DNA from: an uncultured Clostridia bacterium
Lineage (GTDB): Bacteria; Bacillota; Clostridia; Oscillospirales; Oscillospiraceae
Assembly: GCA_947177005.1 (NCBI GenBank)
Contig: CAMWSZ010000021.1
Span: 1-15,801, forward strand
Length of the DNA: 15,801 bases
Direction of reading: 5' to 3'
Part shown: positions 5,988-13,777 of the stretch, one piece after another
How the letters are laid out: each line of letters starts with the position of its first letter
Numbering within the stretch: position 1 is the stretch's first letter
Position numbers and translations under genes: made by a program
Notes under the pieces: model-generated
Seen by the model: only the letters and a program-made list of their open reading frames with translations
Database searches by the model: none
Told to the model about the DNA's origin: nothing

Positions 5988-7866
5988 TTTTTTGCCGGTC
6001 AGCAGAGAGGATATGCAGGAGCGGGGGTGGTGGTACTACGATTTTCTTGTCGTTACCGCCGACGCCTATGTGGACCACCCCAGCTTTGGCTCCGCCATTA
6101 TAGCCAGAGTGCTGGAGGCGGAAAAATACCGCGTTGCCGTGCTGGCCCAGCCAGGTTGGCACAGCGCACAGGCTTTTTTGGATATGGGAAAACCCCGGTA
6201 TGGCGTTTTTATTGGCGGCGGGAATATCGACTCTATGGTAGCCCACTATACCGCCGCTAAAAAACGGCGTTCCACAGACGCCTACAGCCCCGGAAACCGC
6301 ATGGGCCTGCGTCCGGACCGCCCCACCATTGTTTACGCCAACCGGGCACGGGAGGCGTTCCCGGATACGCCGGTTGTCATCGGCGGACTGGAGGCCAGCC
6401 TGCGGCGGTTCGCACACTACGATTACTGGGACGATAAAGTCCGGCGCTCCATTCTCTTTGACGCCCAGGCAGATTTGCTGGTATACGGCATGGGTGAACG
6501 CGCCACCCGGGAAATTGCCGGGCGTCTGGCAAAAGGGGAGCCGGCCGAAAGCCTGACGGATATCCGTGGAACAGCGTATGCCGTTAAAAATCCGCAGGCG
6601 GCTTTTGACAGCCTGACGGTTCCCTCCTATGAGCAGGTGTGCGCGGATAAACGCGATTATGCGCTGGCTACAAAAACAGAGTACGAGGAGCATGATCCCA
6701 TTCGAGGCCGTGCGGTATTGCAGCGGCATGGGGATAAAACGCTGGTAGTCAATCCGCCTGCCATGCCTCTCAACCGCGAGGAATTGGATTTTGTGGCAGA
6801 GCTGCCCTATGCACGGGAGGTACATCCCATGTATGCCGCACTGGGCGGGGTGGCCGCGATTGAAGAAGTGCGCTTTTCCGTTACCCACAACCGGGGCTGT
6901 TTTGGCGGCTGCAATTTCTGCTCGCTGGCATTCCACCAGGGAAGAATGGTCACTTCCAGAAGCCATGAGAGCGTCGTCAAGGAAGTGGAGGGGTTCGTGA
7001 AGAACCCCAAATTCAAAGGCTATGTCCATGACGTGGGCGGGCCGTCCGCCAACTTCCGGCATCCGTCCTGTAAAAATCAACGCAAAAACGGTATGTGTAA
7101 AAACCGGTCCTGCCTCGCTCCAACCCCCTGCAAAAATCTGGACCCCAGCCACAGCGACTATCTGGCGCTGCTGCGAAAGGTTCGGGCGGTTCCCGGCGTG
7201 AAGAAAGTCTTTATTCGTAGCGGCATTCGTTACGACTATATGTTGCAGGAGAAAAACAGCGAATTTTTTGCCGAATTGGTCAGATTCCATATTTCCGGAC
7301 AACTGAAGGTTGCGCCGGAACACTGCTCCGCACAGGTGCTGGACTATATGGGTAAGCCCCATTTCGACGTCTATGAGAAGTTTTTTGAAAAATACCGGCG
7401 GCTGAATCAACGGTACAATTTAGAGCAGTATTTGGTCCCATATTTGATGAGTTCTCACCCCGGCTGTACGCTCAATGACGCGGTGGATCTGGCGGTGTTT
7501 CTCAACAAAACCGGACGCCAGCCCGAACAGGTTCAGGACTTTTATCCCACACCCGGCACGCTGTCCACTTGTATGTGGTATACGGGGCTGGACCCCCGCA
7601 CAATGGAACCCGTTTATGTGGCGAAAAGTCCCCATGATAAAGCGCTCCAGCGTGCGCTGCTCCAGTGGAAACGTCCCGAGATGCGGCGGCTGGTAGTGGA
7701 GGCGCTCCACAAAGCACACCGTGAGGACCTGATTGGATATGGAAAGAACTGCTTGATACGTCCGCTGCATGATCGCAGCGAAAACCGAAAACGGTCAGAT
7801 GATAAGAGACAACCTGAGAATCAGAGGCCGCCCACGAAAAAGCATAGAAAACAGCGGAAACGATAG
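5974..7866 (+). CDS. ygiQ: YgiQ family radical SAM protein (UPF0313)
   Basis: A 630-residue member of the YgiQ/UPF0313 family. These proteins join an N-terminal cobalamin-binding-like region to a radical SAM core; their reaction is unknown. The N-terminus FLPVSREDMQERGW and DAYVDHPSFGSAIIARVLE are highly characteristic. The radical SAM cluster is RGCFGGCNFC, with Cys309, Cys313 and Cys316 in the CxxxCxxC arrangement that binds a 4Fe-4S cluster. A further Cys-rich stretch, CKNQRKNGMCKNRSC, follows around 373-387. The C-terminus ends in a lysine/arginine-rich tail (KKHRKQRKR). I chose the ATG at 5974 because family members start at this point and GGAG lies 7 bases upstream. An in-frame ATG at 5959 would add five residues. 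It is the last gene of the operon and ends at the terminator at 7885-7924. Confidence 0.95.
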   Translation: MTTFDFLPVSREDMQERGWWYYDFLVVTADAYVDHPSFGSAIIARVLEAEKYRVAVLAQPGWHSAQAFLDMGKPRYGVFIGGGNIDSMVAHYTAAKKRRSTDAYSPGNRMGLRPDRPTIVYANRAREAFPDTPVVIGGLEASLRRFAHYDYWDDKVRRSILFDAQADLLVYGMGERATREIAGRLAKGEPAESLTDIRGTAYAVKNPQAAFDSLTVPSYEQVCADKRDYALATKTEYEEHDPIRGRAVLQRHGDKTLVVNPPAMPLNREELDFVAELPYAREVHPMYAALGGVAAIEEVRFSVTHNRGCFGGCNFCSLAFHQGRMVTSRSHESVVKEVEGFVKNPKFKGYVHDVGGPSANFRHPSCKNQRKNGMCKNRSCLAPTPCKNLDPSHSDYLALLRKVRAVPGVKKVFIRSGIRYDYMLQEKNSEFFAELVRFHISGQLKVAPEHCSAQVLDYMGKPHFDVYEKFFEKYRRLNQRYNLEQYLVPYLMSSHPGCTLNDAVDLAVFLNKTGRQPEQVQDFYPTPGTLSTCMWYTGLDPRTMEPVYVAKSPHDKALQRALLQWKRPEMRRLVVEALHKAHREDLIGYGKNCLIRPLHDRSENRKRSDDKRQPENQRPPTKKHRKQRKR

Positions 7867-7884
7867 TTTTATTTTTGAGATTAA

Positions 7885-7924
7885 AAATACTCTATGTAGA
7901 TTTTAAAGGCTACATAGAGTATTT
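7885..7924. terminator. Bidirectional terminator between ygiQ and alaX
   Basis: A perfect 15-base stem: AAATACTCTATGTAG (7885-7899) pairs with CTACATAGAGTATTT (7910-7924) around a 10-base loop. On the minus strand the stem runs into TTTTTAATC. On the plus strand it is followed by CTTGCTTTT. It sits midway between two convergent genes, 18 and 16 bases from their stop codons. Confidence 0.85.
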
Positions 7925-7940
7925 CTTGCTTTTGATACTA

Positions 7941-9095
7941 CTAAGAGGGCTGGCCGTCGAAAAATCTGCGTATCTGCTCCGGATTTGCTTGGACGCTGCC
8001 CTGAATAAAGGCCGGTTTGCCGCCGCCGCGTCCGTTCAATGCGGCATTGAGTTCCTTCGCAAAGGACCGGAGATCGTTGGCCGGATCGCTGACGGCGTAT
8101 TGAAAGCGCTCATCCCCGCCGGAAAAAACCGCGCACCGTCCCCCGGCAGCGCTTTGGACAGCAGTGCAGAGCTTGCGGACAGATTCCGCCGCCATAGGGC
8201 CCTCCAGCAAAAGTACGTCACCTTTGCCGCTGTATTGCTCCGCTTTCCGGAGAAAATCCTGTTCCTCCAGCGCCGTGACACGGCCCTTCAGCGCATACAG
8301 CTCCTTCTGGATACGCTCTACTGCGGCAGCAGTTTCCGCAGGCTTTGCGGAGAGCATCTGGGATACTTTTGTGTTTTGCTGCGCAGCCGTATTGAACCAT
8401 TGCAGCGCCCTGTTCCCCGCGGTCATCTCAATCCGCACGCCCTCCCGGAACTTCTGGCATGAGATCAGTTTGACAATCCCGATCTGTCCGCTGGAACGCA
8501 CATGCGTCCCGCAGCACGCGCAGCAGTCTGCACCGGGCCATGTCACAATTCGCACCGCGCCCGTAAGCGCTTTTTTACTGCGGTACTGCAATGCCTCCAG
8601 TTCCTCGGGGGTGGGGTATGAAGTCTCCACAGGGATGTCCTGCCAAATGTAGCTGTTGGCCTGTCGCTCGATCTTTTGTAAATCCTCCGGCGTCAGTTCT
8701 GTGTTGAAATCAATCGTCACCAGATCATGCCCGATATGAAATCCAACGTTGTCACAATGATATTGTGAACAGATAATGCCGCTTACAATATGCTCTCCGC
8801 TGTGCTGCTGCATAAAGTCAAAACGCCGCTTGAAATCAATCCCGCCGTTTACCGTGCCGCCCACTTCCAGAGGCTGTGTACAGGTGTGATAAATGACGCC
8901 GCCGCGTTCCCGGGTATCCATAACAATAGACGCGGTTCCCAGAAACCCATGATCCGCCGGTTGGCCGCCGCCCTCCGGATAAAATGCGGTGCGGTCCAGC
9001 ACAACTTCCCAGCCGTTCTTTACCCTCTCACAGCTGAGTACCTTTGCTGAAAATTCCTTCAAAAATGAGTCCTCGTAATAAAGCTTTTCTGTCAT
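7941..9095 (-). CDS. alaX: Alanyl-tRNA editing protein AlaX (long form with DHHA1 domain)
   Basis: A free-standing editing protein that hydrolyses mischarged tRNA-Ala (typically Ser-tRNA-Ala), backing up the editing domain of alanyl-tRNA synthetase. It has 384 residues. The N-terminal part has the AlaRS-like DRTAFYPEGGGQPADHG motif (about 35-50). The zinc site of the editing domain is HSGEH (His98, His102) plus CCGTH (Cys194 or Cys195, His198). After a coiled region at about 250-285 comes a DHHA1 domain (about 290-375), with the characteristic GRGGGKPAFIQGS near the end. The DHHA1 domain makes it the long (AlaX-L) type. The ATG has AAGGAGA 7-8 bases upstream. It lies 17 bases behind the NagZ-like gene, in the same operon as hisS and aspS. 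Confidence 0.94.
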   Translation of the reverse strand: MTEKLYYEDSFLKEFSAKVLSCERVKNGWEVVLDRTAFYPEGGGQPADHGFLGTASIVMDTRERGGVIYHTCTQPLEVGGTVNGGIDFKRRFDFMQQHSGEHIVSGIICSQYHCDNVGFHIGHDLVTIDFNTELTPEDLQKIERQANSYIWQDIPVETSYPTPEELEALQYRSKKALTGAVRIVTWPGADCCACCGTHVRSSGQIGIVKLISCQKFREGVRIEMTAGNRALQWFNTAAQQNTKVSQMLSAKPAETAAAVERIQKELYALKGRVTALEEQDFLRKAEQYSGKGDVLLLEGPMAAESVRKLCTAVQSAAGGRCAVFSGGDERFQYAVSDPANDLRSFAKELNAALNGRGGGKPAFIQGSVQANPEQIRRFFDGQPS

Positions 9096-9112
9096 GATGT
9101 TCTCCTTACCGG

Positions 9113-10351
9113 TTATTGCAGTAAACCCAGGTCGTATTTCCAGGACAATACCCGCGTTACCGCTTCATCCAGCATTGTCTCATCAATCAGCCCGGCCCGA
9201 ACGGCGTCGATGACTAACGGAATCTGCGCCTCAAAATCTGTTGTCACGATCATATCGTTACCAGCAAGCACGGCCAATACCGCAACAGAACCGTCCGCCG
9301 CATAGGCTTCCACAGCGTCCATTGCCAAATCGTCCGTTAGAATCACTCCGTTAAAATTCAGCTCGTCCCGCAGGATGCGGTGGACCCCCGCCGACAGTGA
9401 GGCCGGAAAATCCGGGTCCATACAGTTGACAATGTTGTGGCTGACCAGTACCGCCCCCGCACCCGCCTCAATGCCGGAACGGAAGGGAAGAAAATCAGAC
9501 TGTTCAAACTGCTCGTAAGGACGGTTGTCTATTGCAATACCGGTATGTGTATCAACATTGTTCCCGTAACCGGGGAAATGCTTCAGAACGGAACCGAGTT
9601 TTACATTCTTTTCGTCAGATTCCTCCTGAAAGGTCCAGCCGTTTACCGCACTGACTACTGTGGAGACATATTCTGCCGTCGTGGCTGCGTCCTGACCAAA
9701 GGCGCGGTCATAAATAAAATCTGCGGGGTCCGTCGAAACATCCGCCACCGGTGCAAAGTTGACATTTACTCCGTACCGTAATAATCCGGCACTTTTATCC
9801 AAAGCGTCGTTTTGAATAGCCTCCAGTCCGCCGGTAGAATACAGGGCCTGGGGAGACTTGAATTTTTCCGGGAAAAGCCGGTTGTTCCGGCTCAGACGCA
9901 CCACAGTACCCCCCTCCTCGTCGGCACCGATCAGCAGAGGTATGGTCGCTTCTGCCTGATAGGCGTTAATCATGTCGATTACTTGTTGTTCGTCCTTGCC
10001 CTGGAAATCCCGGCTGAACAGCAGATAGCCTCCCAGCTGATATTGGCTGATTTTTTCTTTTGCAAAAAGTTCCGGGCAGCGTACAAAAAACATCTGCCCC
10101 ACTTTCTCCTCTAGATCCATTTCGCTCAGAATCGACTCTACCACTGCCTGTTTTGGGTCTGGCTCAGGTTCGGGTTCAGGCTCAGATTCAGGTTCGGGAG
10201 GAGGCGGCACGGCGTCATCCAACGCCGCCGCGCCCTCCGAAATAACCGCCGCGGTCAAAGCTTCCTGCTCATTCTCCTGACCGCACGCAGAAATAACAAA
10301 CAGTATAATCAGCAGACAGAATAAAATTTTAAAGATTCTGTTTCGGGTCAC
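9113..10351 (-). CDS. NagZ-like GH3 beta-N-acetylhexosaminidase lipoprotein
   Basis: A predicted surface lipoprotein of 412 residues in glycoside hydrolase family 3, which removes terminal N-acetylglucosamine from muropeptides or other wall sugars. A lipoprotein signal (FCLLIILFVISACG) has the lipidated cysteine at 23. A Pro/Glu linker (about 49-67, repeated Pro-Glu units) leads into the catalytic barrel. KHFPGYG (257-263) is followed by Asp267-Thr-His269, the Asp/His dyad used as acid/base by NagZ enzymes. LTDDLAMD (338-345) carries the presumed nucleophile Asp340. The start is GTG and overlaps the aspS stop by 4 bases, so the two genes are probably translationally coupled. The GH3 call is firm; the substrate is inferred. 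Finding a wall enzyme inside an aminoacyl-tRNA synthetase operon is unusual. Confidence 0.92.
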   Translation of the reverse strand: MTRNRIFKILFCLLIILFVISACGQENEQEALTAAVISEGAAALDDAVPPPPEPESEPEPEPEPDPKQAVVESILSEMDLEEKVGQMFFVRCPELFAKEKISQYQLGGYLLFSRDFQGKDEQQVIDMINAYQAEATIPLLIGADEEGGTVVRLSRNNRLFPEKFKSPQALYSTGGLEAIQNDALDKSAGLLRYGVNVNFAPVADVSTDPADFIYDRAFGQDAATTAEYVSTVVSAVNGWTFQEESDEKNVKLGSVLKHFPGYGNNVDTHTGIAIDNRPYEQFEQSDFLPFRSGIEAGAGAVLVSHNIVNCMDPDFPASLSAGVHRILRDELNFNGVILTDDLAMDAVEAYAADGSVAVLAVLAGNDMIVTTDFEAQIPLVIDAVRAGLIDETMLDEAVTRVLSWKYDLGLLQ

Positions 10352-12135
10352 GCCTCTGCGTCCTCTTCCTTTTCGGTAATGGCAATATGAAGCTCGTCAA
10401 GCTGCTTCTGCTCCACAGATGACGGTGCGCTCATCATCAAATCCTGCGCGTTCTTGTTCATCGGGAACGGAATGATCTCGCGGATCGAATCCTCTCCCGC
10501 CAACAGCATGACCATGCGGTCCACACCCGGCGCAATGCCGGCATGGGGCGGCGCGCCGTAGCAAAATGCGTTATACATGGCGGGGAATTTTGCTTTGACG
10601 GCATCCTCGCCCAAACGAACCAGCTGAAACGCTTTAATCATAATATCCGGATCATGGTTCCGGACCGCGCCGGAGGACAGCTCCACGCCGTTGCACACCA
10701 GATCATATTGATACGCTGTAATTGTGAGGGGATCGACCTCGCCTGCAATCGCTTTGTCCAAAATCTCCCCGCCGCCGTTGGGCATGGAAAACGGGTTGTG
10801 GCAGAACTCAAGTTCGCCGCTCTCCTCTCCGATTTCGTACATCGGAAAGTCAACGATCCAGCAGAATTCGTAGCGTTCCTTATCCATGTGATTCGGGCAG
10901 AGTGCGCCCAGCTTGCTGCGCAATACCCCCGCTGTCTTTTGGGCCGCACCCTTTTTGCCTGCCGTCAGTCCGACAAAGCAGTTGGGCTTCAGGCCCAGCG
11001 CCTGGGTTACGGCGTCCTTTTTATCCGCTACAAATTTCGAGATACCGCCCGTCAATTCGCCCTTTTCATCGGTCCGGAACCAGTACGCCTTATTGCCTGC
11101 CTGCACCTCCACATCTGCGCAGAGCTTGTCTATCTGCTTGCGTGCAGCGCTGAAATCCGTGACAACAATCGCTTTAACGGTGTTGTCCGCAAAGGGACCA
11201 AAACCGCAGCCGGATAGCAGCTCAGTGGCGTCCTGCACAACCAGATCAATTCGCAGGTCCGGTTTGTCGGAACCATAGGTCTCCATTGCCTCGTTGAAGC
11301 CGATGCGCTTGAAGGGCGCGGCGGAAGCAGTGTTATAGATGCCGTACTCCGCAAAAATCGGAGGGAGTACGTCCTCCAGAACGGCAAAGACGTCGTCCTG
11401 CGTAGCAAAGCTCATTTCCATATCCAGCTGGTAAAATTCGCCCGGGGAACGGTCGCCGCGGGCATCCTCGTCCCGGAAGCAGGGCGCTATCTGGAAATAG
11501 CGGTCAAACCCGGATGTCATCAGCAGCTGCTTGAACTGCTGCGGTGCCTGCGGAAGAGCGTAGAATTTGCCGGGATGCTTGCGGGCCGGTACGAGATAAT
11601 CCCGCGCGCCCTCCGGGGAGGAGGCGGTCAGAATAGGGGTCGTGATCTCCAGAAAATCGTGCTTTGTCATCGCGGTGCGCAGCGCGGACACCACGTTGCA
11701 GCGGAGAATAATGTTCTTTTTTACTGCCGGGTTGCGCAGGTCCAAATAGCGGTATTTCAGACGTTGCGTCTCATCCGCATCCCGGCTGTGGTTGATCTGG
11801 AAGGGCAGCTCATTATATTTGCAGCGGCCCAGAACGTCAATTTTCTCTGGGACAACCTCAATTTCACCGGTAGGTAAGTTCCTGTTTTTGCTGCTCCGCT
11901 CCCGAACAGTGCCCTCTACAGAGATAACCGTCTCCTTGTTCAGACCATGAATGAGATTCATCATCTCCTCGCTCTCAATCACAATCTGTGTTGTGCCGTA
12001 AAAATCCCGCAGAATCAAAAATGCAAAATTCTGTCCCACTTCCCGGACGTTCTCCATCCATCCGGAGAGCTTCACCTGCTTGCCGGCATCCGCCAGCCGC
12101 AGTTCGTTACAGGTATGTGTGCGATTTTGTGTCAT
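10348..12135 (-). CDS. aspS: Aspartyl-tRNA synthetase
   Basis: A class IIb aminoacyl-tRNA synthetase that charges tRNA-Asp (or both tRNA-Asp and tRNA-Asn, if non-discriminating). It has 595 residues, the usual bacterial length. An N-terminal OB-fold anticodon domain spans about 1-110. The catalytic core contains QAPQQFKQLLM (about 196-206) and motif 2, CFRDEDARGDRSPGEFYQLD (219-238). A bacterial insertion (GAD) domain sits in the middle, and motif 3 near the C-terminus contains GIAPGVDRM. The OB-fold segment reads GWMENVREVGQNFAFLILRD, where most bacterial AspRS have an RRRD-LGG-type motif. The start overlaps the hisS stop by 4 bases (ATGA), showing coupling. Confidence 0.97.
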   Translation of the reverse strand: MTQNRTHTCNELRLADAGKQVKLSGWMENVREVGQNFAFLILRDFYGTTQIVIESEEMMNLIHGLNKETVISVEGTVRERSSKNRNLPTGEIEVVPEKIDVLGRCKYNELPFQINHSRDADETQRLKYRYLDLRNPAVKKNIILRCNVVSALRTAMTKHDFLEITTPILTASSPEGARDYLVPARKHPGKFYALPQAPQQFKQLLMTSGFDRYFQIAPCFRDEDARGDRSPGEFYQLDMEMSFATQDDVFAVLEDVLPPIFAEYGIYNTASAAPFKRIGFNEAMETYGSDKPDLRIDLVVQDATELLSGCGFGPFADNTVKAIVVTDFSAARKQIDKLCADVEVQAGNKAYWFRTDEKGELTGGISKFVADKKDAVTQALGLKPNCFVGLTAGKKGAAQKTAGVLRSKLGALCPNHMDKERYEFCWIVDFPMYEIGEESGELEFCHNPFSMPNGGGEILDKAIAGEVDPLTITAYQYDLVCNGVELSSGAVRNHDPDIMIKAFQLVRLGEDAVKAKFPAMYNAFCYGAPPHAGIAPGVDRMVMLLAGEDSIREIIPFPMNKNAQDLMMSAPSSVEQKQLDELHIAITEKEEDAEA

Positions 12136-13505
12136 GACTGTTCTGTTCCTTTCTGTGTTGACTCTTTGATAATGGCCGCGCTTTGACGCTGCCCTAAGCC
12201 TTGAATGATCCGTGTATATGTCTGGTCAAAATCCAGCTTTGTCTGTTCGCCAGTGGCCATATCCTTACAGCTGATGAGCTGCGCCGCAATTTCATCCTCG
12301 CCAAGGAAAATTACATAAGGGATGCCCTGCCGGTCCGCGTAGTTCATCTTGGCATTGAATTTTTTCTTTTCGGTGTAAAGCTGTACCCGGACACCCAGCT
12401 CCCGCAGCCGCGACGCCACAGAGATTGCATGCGTCAGATCTGGCGTCATTGGCAGGATTAGGACGTCGGCCGGTGCGCTGGCCGTGTCCAGCATGTGCTG
12501 CTCGTTGAGAACATAGAAAAGACGGGTCAGCCCAATCGAAATGCCTACGCCCGGAAGAACCTTATTCGTATAATATCCGGCAAGATTGTCATACCGTCCG
12601 CCGGAACAGATGGACCCAATTTCCGGGTGATCCAGCATTGCCGTCTCATAGACGGTGCCGGTATAGTAATCCAGACCCCGCGCAATAGTCAGGTCCACCG
12701 CAAAATGATCCTCCGGTACGCCGAATGCCGACAAATATTTTATCACGGTCTCCAGCTCTGCCCGTCCGGCGTCGAACAGCTCATTTTGTCCTGCGTACCG
12801 GTCCAGAGCCGCCAGAACCTCTGCGTTTGTGCCATTGATGGAGATAAAGTTCATGATCTCTTCCACATTGGAGGGGGAGAGGCCCAGCTCTGCCCTCAGA
12901 AGCTCCGCCACCTTTTCCGCACCGATTTTATCCAGCTTGTCCACCGTGCGCATGATGTCCCCGGCCTGTTCCGTCAGGTTTAAGATGGAATAAAAGCCGT
13001 TCAGGATTTTCCGGTTGTTCACACAGATCTGAAAACGCTTCAGACCCAGCCGGGAGAATGTCTGGTAAATAATCGCGGGGATCTCCGCCTCATTCGCAAC
13101 ATCCAGCTTTCCGTCGCCAATGATATCTATGTCCGCCTGATAGAACTCCCGAAAACGTCCACGCTGGGCGCGTTCGCCCCGGTAGACCTTGCCGATCTGG
13201 TAGCGGCGGAACGGAAAGGCCAGTTCGTTGCAGTGCAGGGCGACGTATTTGGCCAGCGGAACCGTCAGGTCAAACCGCAGGCTCAAATCGGAATCGCCCT
13301 TCGTGAAACGGTAAATCTGCTTTTCCGTTTCACCGCCTCCCTTTGCTAACAGTACCTCGCTGGCTTCAATAATTGGCGTATCCAAAGGCGTGAAGCCATA
13401 GGAGCCGTAGGTCTCCCGCAGGGTCTGCATGATGCGTTCCATTACGAGCTGCTCCCGCGGCAGCAGCTCCATAAATCCGGACAGTGTCCGGGGCTGTACT
13501 TTCAT
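12132..13505 (-). CDS. hisS: Histidyl-tRNA synthetase
   Basis: A class IIa synthetase that charges tRNA-His. The product of 457 residues is somewhat longer than the common 420-430, because of a polar C-terminal tail after about 430. It opens with a typical MKVQPRTLSGFMELLP. It contains LRFDLTVPLAKYVA (76-89), motif 2 around FREFYQADIDIIG (118-130), the histidine-specific RGLDYYTGTVYE (276-287), and SGGRYDNL (301-308). The anticodon-binding domain follows from about 345. I chose the ATG at 13505, which has AGGAGGG 7 bases upstream. A longer in-frame reading up to 13607 has no ribosome binding site and overlaps the upstream gene. There is no room for a T-box leader directly upstream. Confidence 0.97.
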   Translation of the reverse strand: MKVQPRTLSGFMELLPREQLVMERIMQTLRETYGSYGFTPLDTPIIEASEVLLAKGGGETEKQIYRFTKGDSDLSLRFDLTVPLAKYVALHCNELAFPFRRYQIGKVYRGERAQRGRFREFYQADIDIIGDGKLDVANEAEIPAIIYQTFSRLGLKRFQICVNNRKILNGFYSILNLTEQAGDIMRTVDKLDKIGAEKVAELLRAELGLSPSNVEEIMNFISINGTNAEVLAALDRYAGQNELFDAGRAELETVIKYLSAFGVPEDHFAVDLTIARGLDYYTGTVYETAMLDHPEIGSICSGGRYDNLAGYYTNKVLPGVGISIGLTRLFYVLNEQHMLDTASAPADVLILPMTPDLTHAISVASRLRELGVRVQLYTEKKKFNAKMNYADRQGIPYVIFLGEDEIAAQLISCKDMATGEQTKLDFDQTYTRIIQGLGQRQSAAIIKESTQKGTEQS

Positions 13506-13530
13506 TGCGTTCCCTCCTGTAAAATAGGGT

Positions 13531-13698
13531 TTACTTTTTTTGCAGCTTTCTGTAACAGGACAGGCAGGCCAGCGCCAAAACCATTGGCACACAGGCATAG
13601 CCCGCATTTACCGTCCCGTTATGATACAGTACATAGGCCGCACCGGCAAATGTTAAAATAACAAAGACCGCACTCAGTAACAGAAATAACTTTTTCAT
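13531..13698 (-). CDS. Small two-helix membrane protein, unrecognised
   Basis: A 55-residue hydrophobic protein beginning MKKLFLLLSAVFVILTFAGA. It has two likely membrane helices (about 4-25 and 33-48), joined by a short loop with a single Asn-Gly turn and ending in a basic tail (CYRKLQKK). The first helix could also be read as an uncleaved signal. I do not recognise a family. The ATG at 13698 follows GGAGG by about 7 bases; an ATG eight codons further upstream has no ribosome binding site. It lies 25 bases before hisS, so it would be co-transcribed with it. A hairpin with a T-run lies immediately upstream of its ribosome binding site. Confidence 0.7.
   Translation of the reverse strand: MKKLFLLLSAVFVILTFAGAAYVLYHNGTVNAGYACVPMVLALACLSCYRKLQKK
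13621..13649 (-). promoter_or_regulatory. Possible internal promoter for hisS inside the small membrane gene
   Basis: On the minus strand TTGCCG (13649-13644) is followed by 17 bases and TATCAT (13626-13621). Transcripts would start near 13613 with a leader of about 108 bases before hisS. It is attractive because a terminator sits just upstream of the small gene and no other promoter is evident, but it is only a pattern match. Confidence 0.35.
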
Positions 13699-13713
13699 AC
13701 ATGTTCCTCCATG

Positions 13714-13755
13714 AAAAAGCAACGCTCCCGTCCCCTGTCTTAGCGGGACGAGAGC
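13714..13755 (-). terminator. Terminator downstream of mgsA, abutting the next ribosome binding site
   Basis: On the minus strand GCTCTCGTCCC (13755-13745) pairs with GGGACGGGAGC (13734-13724), with one mismatch and a 10-base loop. GTTG and five T residues (13718-13714) follow. It lies 22 bases past the mgsA stop. The T-run ends about 4 bases before the GGAGG of the small membrane gene. Confidence 0.75.
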
Positions 13756-13777
13756 CCTTTTCTCCGCATGGGGCGGC

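Noticed and set aside
5941..7410. Long open frame on the minus strand opposite ygiQ
   Set aside because: It is antisense to a firmly identified radical SAM gene, has no ribosome binding site and its translation resembles no protein family. It is a shadow caused by GC-rich codon use.
10150..10205. Short tandem repeat
   Set aside because: It is the Pro-Glu linker of the GH3 lipoprotein and is explained by coding of a flexible spacer, not by a repeat element.
10543..11217. Plus-strand open frame inside aspS
   Set aside because: It is antisense to conserved aspartyl-tRNA synthetase sequence and has no independent support.
12495..12983. Plus-strand open frame inside hisS
   Set aside because: It is antisense to conserved histidyl-tRNA synthetase sequence and has no ribosome binding site.
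13506..13607. N-terminal extension of hisS
   Set aside because: The extension overlaps the small membrane gene, contains no family sequence, and the internal ATG at 13505 has a strong ribosome binding site.
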